Part shown: positions 24,219-29,921 of the stretch, in pieces | How the letters are laid out: each line of letters begins with the position of its first letter | Position numbering within the stretch: position 1 is the stretch's first letter | Source: DAIUCA01 sp964613675 | GTDB lineage: Bacteria; Pseudomonadota; Gammaproteobacteria; Competibacterales; Competibacteraceae | Length of the DNA stretch: 29,921 bases | Direction: 5' to 3' | NCBI GenBank assembly: GCA_964613675.1 | Contig: CAZTIH010000021.1 | Coordinates: 1 to 29,921 of the forward strand | Program-made: the position numbers and the translations under genes | The notes under the pieces: generated by a model | Told to the model about the DNA's origin: nothing | The model's database searches: none | What the model saw: only the letters and a program-made list of their open reading frames with translations

Positions 24219-24259
24219 GGAACTTTAACTTAATTTGGCGTGCAACAACGTTAAGTTCC
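24219..24259. repeat. Inverted repeat overlapping the rodA stop codon
   Basis: GGAACTTTAAC (24219-24229) and GTTAAGTTCC (24250-24259) form a 10-bp stem with one bulged T and a 20-nt loop. The right arm contains the rodA stop. No T-run follows, so termination is uncertain. It may separate rodA from the TAXI gene at the RNA level or serve as a dyad operator for the latter. Confidence 0.4.
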
Positions 24260-25312
24260 GCGCCGCGCTGCCATGATTAACCCAAAACTCGTCAGCACGA
24301 TGACGACGGCGGTTCCCCCGTAACTCATCAGCGGTAAAGGCAACCCCACCACCGGCAATAACCCGCTGACCATCCCCAAGTTCACTACGGCGTACACGAG
24401 AAAGGTGAACGACAAGCTGCCCGCCATTAAACGACTAAAGTTGTCCCGTGCACTACACGCGATGACCAGCCCACGCAGGACGATAAGAAGATAAAGCAGG
24501 ATCAGTCCCATTGCGCCGACAAACCCAAATTCCTCGCAAAATACGGCAAAGATGAAATCGGTATGTCCTTCGGGGAGGAAATCGAGGTGCACCTGAGTTC
24601 CTTCGGTCCAGCCCTTGCCGTACAGCCCCCCAGAACCAATGGCGATTTTCGACTGCGTAATGTTCCACCCGCTCCCCAACGGATCGGCACTGGGATCGAG
24701 GAAGGTCAATACCCGCTGACGTTGATAGTCCTTCATGACATAAGTCCAAAATAAAGGCGCGGCGGCGGCACCGCTGGCCAACATTGCAACAATTAACCAC
24801 GCATTCATTCCCGCCAAAAACAACACCGCCGCCCCCGAGGTCACGACGAGCAGCCCCGTTCCCAAATCGGGTTGTTTGAGGATGAGCAAGAAGGGCACGA
24901 CCGTGATTAACGCTCCGACGATGAGATGGAGCCAGTTCGGCGGTAACGGATGACGTCCCAAGTAAGCGGCCATCATTAAAGGCATTGCCAGACGCATGAG
25001 TTCGGCGGGCTGAAAGCGAATCCCCACATTCAACCAACGTTGCGCCCCCTTGCTCTCGACCCCCACCACTAACACCGCCACTAATAGCAATGTCACTACA
25101 ATGTAAAAAGTTGGCGTCAGTTTTAGCCAAAGTCTGAGGGGAATTTGCGCGACGATCAGCATCAGGACAAATCCTAATAACAGTCGTTTTCCCTGTGCCA
25201 TAACCAAGTTCATATCCCCATCGCTAGCGCTGTAAAGGGTCATCAATCCCAGGGCCGAGAGGATTAATAGCAATAAAATCAAAGTACTGTCCCACGCAAT
25301 ACGCATTGGCAT
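24251..25312 (-). CDS. rodA: Rod shape-determining peptidoglycan glycosyltransferase RodA
   Basis: SEDS-family polymerase that elongates lateral-wall peptidoglycan with a PBP2 partner. Around ten membrane segments are visible. Conserved SEDS features are LYSASDGD after helix 1, KGAQRWLNVGIRFQPAELMRLA, KQPDLGTGLL, the catalytic-loop region NITQSKIAIGSGGLYGKGW through FLPEGHTDFIFAVFCEEFGF, and the C-terminal GLPLPLMSYGGTA. The frame is open to 25399, with ATGs at 25399, 25366 and 25312. I prefer 25312 (353 aa) because GAGG lies 8 nt upstream. The longer forms add a polar leader. The usual mrdA (PBP2) neighbour is not here. A dyad GGGCA/TGCCC (25368-25379) lies in the shared region with the divergent dsrE-like gene. 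Confidence 0.94.
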   Translation of the reverse strand: MPMRIAWDSTLILLLLILSALGLMTLYSASDGDMNLVMAQGKRLLLGFVLMLIVAQIPLRLWLKLTPTFYIVVTLLLVAVLVVGVESKGAQRWLNVGIRFQPAELMRLAMPLMMAAYLGRHPLPPNWLHLIVGALITVVPFLLILKQPDLGTGLLVVTSGAAVLFLAGMNAWLIVAMLASGAAAAPLFWTYVMKDYQRQRVLTFLDPSADPLGSGWNITQSKIAIGSGGLYGKGWTEGTQVHLDFLPEGHTDFIFAVFCEEFGFVGAMGLILLYLLIVLRGLVIACSARDNFSRLMAGSLSFTFLVYAVVNLGMVSGLLPVVGLPLPLMSYGGTAVVIVLTSFGLIMAARRGT

Positions 25313-25466
25313 TGAGCTAGCCTCGTGAGTGAATCTAAAGCGCGATTGTTCGATAGGGCCGTACATTGGGCAAATGCCCTTTTCCCCAACGGTAGGCATG
25401 AATATGTCTTGGTGTTATTTTGAAATGCCAATTTTTACATTTCTTCCCCACCCAAAGGTCACTCTC

Positions 25467-25898
25467 ATGTCGATGTTCAAAAAGTTCGGGCTTATGGCGA
25501 TCCTGCTCAGTGTGTTTTGCAGCGCACAAGCCGAAGACGCGCCCCATAAAGTATTCGTTACGGTCAGCAGTGCCGATCCACAAGCGCAGGCGATGGCGAT
25601 GATTTTGTCCGCCCAAATGCAAGGGCAAAACGCGCACGTACGACTGTTACTTTGTGGAGAAGCGGGTCGAGTCGCGCTCCAAGATCACCCTCCAGTCGTT
25701 CTAAAACCCCGCGATGCCACGCCTCAAGGGTTATTAAAGGGACTGATTGAACGGGGCGCACAGGTCGAAGTCTGCGCGATTTTCTTACCTAATGTGGAAC
25801 AACCCGTCGAAAACCTGATTACTGGGGTAACGGTTGCCCAACCGCCGGATATTGCAGCCTATATGTTACAAGCCGACGTTCGCACCTTCGGGTTCTAA
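25467..25898 (+). CDS. Exported DsrE-like protein
   Basis: DsrE-superfamily protein with a signal peptide. From the ATG at 25467 (AAGG ~8 nt upstream) the protein is 143 aa and begins MSMFKKFGLMAILLSVFCSAQA, with cleavage likely before EDAPH. The mature chain KVFVTVSSADPQAQAMAMIL, LLLCGEAGRVAL (Cys63), VLKPRDATPQGLLKGLIERG and AQVEVCAIFLPN (Cys103) follows the DsrE-like fold typical of the group. Cytoplasmic DsrE/TusD proteins carry sulfur as a cysteine persulfide; a periplasmic version may handle sulfur or a redox partner, but this is inference. An upstream ATG at 25329 would mask the signal. It is divergent from rodA and followed by a strong terminator. DsrF and DsrH partners are not present. 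Confidence 0.82.
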   Translation: MSMFKKFGLMAILLSVFCSAQAEDAPHKVFVTVSSADPQAQAMAMILSAQMQGQNAHVRLLLCGEAGRVALQDHPPVVLKPRDATPQGLLKGLIERGAQVEVCAIFLPNVEQPVENLITGVTVAQPPDIAAYMLQADVRTFGF

Positions 25899-25923
25899 TT
25901 TTTTCATTTAGGGTAAGCAACCC

Positions 25924-25961
25924 TTAAAAAAAGGCAGACTTTGCGGTCTGCCTTACTTTTT
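25924..25961. terminator. Bidirectional intrinsic terminator between the dsrE-like gene and acnB
   Basis: AAGGCAGAC (25931-25939) and GTCTGCCTT (25946-25954) form a perfect 9-bp stem with a 6-nt loop. On the plus strand ACTTTTT follows. On the minus strand the stem runs into a run of T made from the A-tract just before 25931. The two genes converge here, with stops at 25898 and 25984, so the one hairpin can end both transcripts. Confidence 0.9.
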
Positions 25962-25983
25962 GGATTAACTCATTTGACAAGGA

Positions 25984-28548
25984 TTAGGCGAGCAATTCCA
26001 CTTTTTCGGCAATTTTTTGGAATTCTTCGATTTGGTCGAAGTTCATGTAACGATAGACTTCATCGCCCATCGTGCTAATTTTTTCCATGACGGCGAGATA
26101 CTCCGCGACTGTCGGAATTTTGCCCTCAATCGCGCAGATGGCCGACAATTCGGCGGATCCCAAGTACACACGTGTGTCAATGCCCAACCGATTAGGAAAA
26201 TTGCGCGTCGAAGTGGACATTGCCGTGGAACCCTTGCGAATTTGGGCCTGATTTCCCATACACAGCGAACAACCAGGCATTTCCAACCGTGCCCCGGATT
26301 GCCCAAAAATCCCGTAATACCCCTCTTCAGTCAGAAGATGCTGATCCATTTTGGTGGGAGGAGCGATCCATAGGCGCGTCGGCAGGTCGCTACGCCCCGC
26401 TAATAACTTACCGGCGGCGCGGAAGTGACCCACATTCGTCATGCAGGACCCGATAAACACTTCGTCAATAGCGTCACCGGCCACTTCGGAAAGCAATTTC
26501 ACATCGTCTGGATCGTTGGGACAGGCCACAATGGGTTCATTGACGTCCGCCAAGTCGATTTCGATCACGGCGGCGTATTCCGCATCGGCATCGGGTTCCA
26601 TCAACTCCGGATTTGCCAACCACGCCTCCATCGCCCGAATCCGACGACTGAGCGTTTTGGCATCTTGGTAGCCATTCGCAATCATCCACTTCAACAGCGT
26701 GATGTTGGAATTGATGTACTCCATGATCGGTTCCTTGTTCAGCCTGACCGTACAGCCCGCCGCTGACCGTTCCGCCGACGCATCGGAAATCTCAAAGGCT
26801 TGTTCGACTTTCAAATCGGGTAATCCTTCGACTTCCAGAATTCGTCCTGAGAAGATGTTTTTCTTACCTTTCTTCTCGACGGTCAATAACCCCTGTTGGA
26901 TAGCATAGTAAGGAATCGCGTTCACTAAATCGCGCAGGGTAATGCCCGGCTTCATGGTTCCTTTGAAACGCACTAATACCGACTCGGGCATGTCGAGCGG
27001 CATAGACCCGGTCGCGGCGGCAAAAGCGACCAGTCCCGACCCCGCCGGGAAGGAAATCCCAATGGGAAAGCGCGTATGAGAGTCTCCGCCCGTCCCCACC
27101 GTATCGGGAAGCAACATGCGGTTTAGCCACGAATGGATGATGCCGTCCCCAGGCCGCAAGCTCACGCCGCCCCGACTCGAAATAAAATCGGGCAAATCGT
27201 GGTGGGTTTTAATATCCACGGGTTTGGGATAGGCCGCCGTGTGACAGAACGACTGCATCACCAAGTCCGCCGAGAAGCCCAAACACGCTAAGTCCTTCAA
27301 CTCATCGCGAGTCATGGGACCGGTCGTGTCTTGCGAACCGACCGACGTCATTTTGGGTTCGCAGTAGGTTCCTGGCCGAATACCGGTCACGCCACACGCT
27401 TTGCCCACCATTTTTTGGGCGAGCGAAAAGCCTTTACCCGAATCGTGGGGCACGACAGGGCGGCGGAAATCTTGACTGGGTTCCAGATTGAGCTGTTCCC
27501 GCGCCCAGTCCGTCAACCCGCGCCCGATGATGAGGTTGATGCGTCCCCCGGCCCGTACTTCGTCGAACAGCATGTCCGATTTCACCTTAAAGTCGGCGAT
27601 TAACTGACCGTTCTTGAAGGCTTTACCCGCGTAGGGCTGGAGTTCGATGACATCTCCCATCTCCATTTGCGAAACATCGAGTTCGATGGGCAATGCGCCG
27701 GCGTCTTCTTGGGTGTTGAAGAAAATCGGGGCAATTTTGGTCCCCAAACAGTAGCCCCCAAAACGCTTGTTGGGAACGAAGGGAATATCGTCGCCGGTGT
27801 ACCAGATGACGGAGTTGGTCGCGGATTTACGACTGGAACCCGTTCCCACCACATCCCCTACGTAAGCCACGGGATGGCCTTTTTGCTTGAGTTCCGCTAG
27901 GACTTCGAGGGGTTTATCGACAAAATTGGGTCGGGAATTCTTCAGCATGGCGAGCGCGTGCAACGGAATGTCTGGACGACTCCACGCATCGGGGGCCGGC
28001 GATAGGTCGTCGGTATTGGTTTCACCGGGCACTTTGAAGATGGTCAAGGTCACCGACTCAGGTACGGCCGGGCGGGTCAAAAACCATTCGGCATTGGCCC
28101 ATGAAGCCATAACCTGTTTCGCAAACGTGTTCCCGGCGTCGGCTTTTTCTTTGACGGCGTGACGGTAATCGAAGATGAGCAGCGTAAAAGACAGCGCTTT
28201 AGCCGCCGCCGCCGCACATTCATCACTGTCGAGCAGATCAATAAGCGGTTGCACATTGTAGCCGCCTAACATTGTGCCGAGGAGTTCAGTTGCCCGCACC
28301 TTGTTGAGCAACGGTGAGGTAGTTTCGCCCTTGGCAACGGCCGCGAGAAAAGCGGCTTTCACATAGGCCGCTTGGTCAACCCCTGCGGGTACGCGATAGG
28401 TCAACAAATCAATGAGGAAATCTTCTTGGCCGGCGGGCGGATTTTTGAGGAGTTCGACGAGTTCAGCAGTTTGGGGAGCCGAAAGCGGTAAGGGCACAAT
28501 TCCCAAGGCAGCGCGTTCAGCTACGTGTTGACGATAGGCATCAAGCAT
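25984..28548 (-). CDS. acnB: Aconitate hydratase B
   Basis: Isomerises citrate and isocitrate in the TCA cycle; AcnB enzymes often also act on 2-methylisocitrate. The 854 residues cover the full AcnB architecture, with the N-terminal HEAT-like domain (MLDAYRQHVAERAALGI), then the swivel domain (VGTGSSRKSATNSVIWYTGDD), then the Fe-S core. The cluster ligands are C702 (FIGSCMTNVGHF), C760 and C763 (GCSLCMGNQ), with spacing like the Escherichia coli enzyme. This domain order distinguishes it from AcnA. AAGGGG precedes the ATG by ~7 nt. A TAAAAT hexamer ~50 bp upstream could be the -10 element, but the -35 is poor. It ends in the bidirectional terminator and appears to be a single-gene transcript. 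Confidence 0.98.
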   Translation of the reverse strand: MLDAYRQHVAERAALGIVPLPLSAPQTAELVELLKNPPAGQEDFLIDLLTYRVPAGVDQAAYVKAAFLAAVAKGETTSPLLNKVRATELLGTMLGGYNVQPLIDLLDSDECAAAAAKALSFTLLIFDYRHAVKEKADAGNTFAKQVMASWANAEWFLTRPAVPESVTLTIFKVPGETNTDDLSPAPDAWSRPDIPLHALAMLKNSRPNFVDKPLEVLAELKQKGHPVAYVGDVVGTGSSRKSATNSVIWYTGDDIPFVPNKRFGGYCLGTKIAPIFFNTQEDAGALPIELDVSQMEMGDVIELQPYAGKAFKNGQLIADFKVKSDMLFDEVRAGGRINLIIGRGLTDWAREQLNLEPSQDFRRPVVPHDSGKGFSLAQKMVGKACGVTGIRPGTYCEPKMTSVGSQDTTGPMTRDELKDLACLGFSADLVMQSFCHTAAYPKPVDIKTHHDLPDFISSRGGVSLRPGDGIIHSWLNRMLLPDTVGTGGDSHTRFPIGISFPAGSGLVAFAAATGSMPLDMPESVLVRFKGTMKPGITLRDLVNAIPYYAIQQGLLTVEKKGKKNIFSGRILEVEGLPDLKVEQAFEISDASAERSAAGCTVRLNKEPIMEYINSNITLLKWMIANGYQDAKTLSRRIRAMEAWLANPELMEPDADAEYAAVIEIDLADVNEPIVACPNDPDDVKLLSEVAGDAIDEVFIGSCMTNVGHFRAAGKLLAGRSDLPTRLWIAPPTKMDQHLLTEEGYYGIFGQSGARLEMPGCSLCMGNQAQIRKGSTAMSTSTRNFPNRLGIDTRVYLGSAELSAICAIEGKIPTVAEYLAVMEKISTMGDEVYRYMNFDQIEEFQKIAEKVELLA

Positions 28549-28650
28549 ATAAAAACCCCTTATTTAATTTAGTGCGGTGGTAGAGGAATTTGATTTTAGA
28601 CCGATTTAACTACTATCGAAAGCGATGCTCGAATCAATGGGTTACCCAAT

Positions 28651-28680
28651 AAAAAAGCCGCAGTTGAAACCACGGCTTTT
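28651..28680 (-). terminator. Intrinsic terminator of the ATP synthase operon
   Basis: The arms AAAAGCCG (28653-28660) and CGGCTTTT (28673-28680) form a stem of 8 bp with a 12-nt loop. On the minus strand it runs into T6 (28656-28651). It lies ~25 bp past the atpC stop, ending the atp operon before the acnB promoter region (28549-28650). Confidence 0.8.
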
Positions 28681-28704
28681 ATTCTCACTAACAGAATAAA
28701 ATAT

Positions 28705-29151
28705 TTACGATTTACGCCCTCTGCGTAACTGCTCGATGATTCGTAGCTGCGCTACCGCTTCGGCCAATTCGGCTTGGGCACGGGCGTAATCCATCCCCAT
28801 CTGACGATCGGCCATCGCTTGTTCTGCACGCCGACGGGCTTCATTCGCCGCGACTTCGTCCAGATCGTGGGCACGTTCGGCGGTATCGGAGAGCACGGTG
28901 ACGATGTGAGGTTGCACTTCGAGAATGCCCCCGGACACGTAAATCGTCTCCTCTTCCTCGCGGCCGGGCACCTTGACGCGCAACAGGCCGGGCCGTAACC
29001 GACACAGCATTTGTGCGTGGCCAGGCAAAATCCCGACTTCGCCGTCTACAGCAGGGGCTGTCACCATTTCGGCGGAACCGGCGTAGAGCATTTTTTCCGC
29101 GCTGACCACATCCACTTGCATGTGTTTGGCGGACTTATTGAACTCGACCAT
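28705..29151 (-). CDS. atpC: ATP synthase F1 epsilon subunit
   Basis: Central-stalk subunit of the F1 sector; it couples rotation and can inhibit ATP hydrolysis. The 148 residues have the N-terminal beta sandwich (MQVDVVSAEKMLYAGSAEMVTAPAVDGEVGILPGHAQML, then YVSGGILEVQPHIVTVLSDTAERA) and the C-terminal helical hairpin (DEVAANEARRRAEQAM and AELAEAVAQLRIIEQLRR). The ATG at 29151 is preceded by AAGGGGG, formed partly by the end of atpD 9 bp upstream. An internal ATG at 29121 is a weaker alternative. It is the last gene of the atp operon, followed by a terminator. Confidence 0.97.
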   Translation of the reverse strand: MVEFNKSAKHMQVDVVSAEKMLYAGSAEMVTAPAVDGEVGILPGHAQMLCRLRPGLLRVKVPGREEEETIYVSGGILEVQPHIVTVLSDTAERAHDLDEVAANEARRRAEQAMADRQMGMDYARAQAELAEAVAQLRIIEQLRRGRKS

Positions 29152-29160
29152 AACGCCCCC

Positions 29161-29921
29161 TTAGAGGGTATCTGCCTTCTGCACGGCTTCTTCGATGGTG
29201 CCTACCATGTAGAAAGCCTGTTCGGGGAGATGATCGTAATCGCCGTTGACGATGCCTTGGAACCCTTTGATCGTTTCTTTTAACGGCACATAACGTCCGG
29301 GCACATTGTTGAAGACTTCTGCTACGTGGAAAGGCTGACTTAAGAAACGTTGCAGACGGCGGGCCCGCGAGACAGTGCGCTTGTCTTCTTCCGACAACTC
29401 GTCCATCCCCAGAATCGCGATGATGTCCCGCAATTCTTTATAGCGTTGCAGGGTCATCTGTACCGCACGGGCCGTGTCGTAATGCTCTTGACCGACGACC
29501 AGCGGATCGAGCTGACGACTGGTGGAATCGAGGGGATCCACCGCCGGGTAAATCCCCAATTCCGCGATGTTACGGGCAAGCACCACGGTGGCATCTAAGT
29601 GAGCGAAGGTGGTCGCCGGGCTGGGATCGGTCAAATCGTCGGCGGGCACATAAACGGCCTGAATGGAAGTAATCGAGCCTTGGCGCGTGGAGGTGATGCG
29701 TTCTTGTAAAACGCCCATTTCTTCGGCCAAGGTGGGCTGGTAACCCACCGCCGACGGCATCCGTCCCAACAACGCCGACACTTCCGTCCCCGCGAGGGTG
29801 TAACGGTAAATGTTATCGACGAACAACAGCGTATCGCTGCCCTGGTCGCGGAAATACTCGGCCATGGTCAACCCGGTCAGGGCGACGCGCAAACGGTTGC
29901 CGGGCGGCTCATTCATCTGGC
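29161..29921 (-). CDS. atpD: ATP synthase F1 beta subunit, C-terminal part (5' end outside window)
   Basis: Catalytic subunit of the F1 ATP synthase. About 253 C-terminal residues are present, entering the window at QMNEPPGNRLRVALTGLTMAEYFRD. The Walker A loop and N-terminal barrel are outside. Visible signatures are the Walker B strand DTLLFVDNIYRYTLAGTEVSALLGRMPS, VPADDLTDPSPATTFAHLDA, the family signature PAVDPLDSTSRQLDP, and DELSEEDK near the C-terminus (the DELSEED motif contacted by the gamma and epsilon subunits). The stop is 9 bp before atpC. The frame remains open to the window edge. Confidence 0.98.
   Translation of the reverse strand, partial: QMNEPPGNRLRVALTGLTMAEYFRDQGSDTLLFVDNIYRYTLAGTEVSALLGRMPSAVGYQPTLAEEMGVLQERITSTRQGSITSIQAVYVPADDLTDPSPATTFAHLDATVVLARNIAELGIYPAVDPLDSTSRQLDPLVVGQEHYDTARAVQMTLQRYKELRDIIAILGMDELSEEDKRTVSRARRLQRFLSQPFHVAEVFNNVPGRYVPLKETIKGFQGIVNGDYDHLPEQAFYMVGTIEEAVQKADTL

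Noticed and set aside
24453..25130. 225-codon open frame inside rodA, shifted frame
   Set aside because: Composition is atypical (Arg, Cys, Ser rich) and it overlaps the conserved SEDS frame throughout.
25368..25379. GGGCA/TGCCC dyad between rodA and the dsrE-like gene as an operator
   Set aside because: 5-bp arms are short enough to be chance and the position relative to the two starts is uncertain.

Overview
The window (29,921 bp, roughly 50-55% GC by eye) looks like chromosome of a gammaproteobacterium, plausibly a sulfur-oxidising one. Supporting signs are aconitase B (AcnB), a Cys-type sulfate/thiosulfate ABC transporter, a TAXI-type binding protein and an exported DsrE-like protein. 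The genus cannot be fixed from the sequence alone. Coding density is very high, and no stretch over 300 bp lacks a gene. I see no rRNA, tRNA, CRISPR array, insertion sequence or prophage.

Layout. Bases 1-1063 (+) hold the C-terminal part of a chemoreceptor. A minus-strand run from 8180 down to 1079 holds cysT-cysW-cysA, exbB-exbD, gatB and a 597-aa protein of unusual architecture. That protein has an N-terminal Cas4/AddB-like iron-sulfur nuclease fold joined to a C-terminal FtsK-like motor domain that has lost its Walker A motif. It is the most novel object here. Bases 8480-11660 (+) hold cytidine deaminase, a dihydroorotase-family protein and an SLC13-type anion transporter, in operon spacing. 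Bases 11677-14663 (-) hold a PAS-GGDEF diguanylate cyclase, a small exported protein with a His/Asp-rich mature N-terminus, and a WYL-domain regulator.

Bases 14799-17426 (+) hold a TroA-like zinc/manganese binding protein, its ABC ATPase (no permease gene follows) and thiD. Bases 17545-23135 (-) hold a small membrane protein, asnS, an 848-aa fusion of circularly permuted ATP-grasp and alpha-E domains, and a transglutaminase-like protein. The last two form a widespread but biochemically obscure peptide-modification module. Bases 23206-25312 (-) hold rodA and an orphan TAXI solute-binding protein. A periplasmic DsrE-like gene lies divergently at 25467-25898, and a bidirectional terminator separates it from acnB. 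The window ends in the 3' part of the ATP synthase operon (atpD partial, atpC).

How it fits together. The identifiable genes are mostly core metabolism: pyrimidine salvage and synthesis, thiamin, TCA cycle, ATP synthase, tRNA charging and amidation, and cell-wall elongation. They are interleaved with uptake systems that are each missing a usual partner locally. CysTWA lacks a binding protein, the Tro-like pair lacks a permease, TAXI lacks a TRAP permease, and ExbBD lacks TonB. These may rely on partners encoded elsewhere. Several start codons are non-ATG (TTG at 10299 and 16611). Three small structures may be regulatory: a perfect inverted repeat before the metal-binding protein, a 13-codon leader frame ending on the cysT start, and competing hairpins in the 5' end of the diguanylate cyclase gene.
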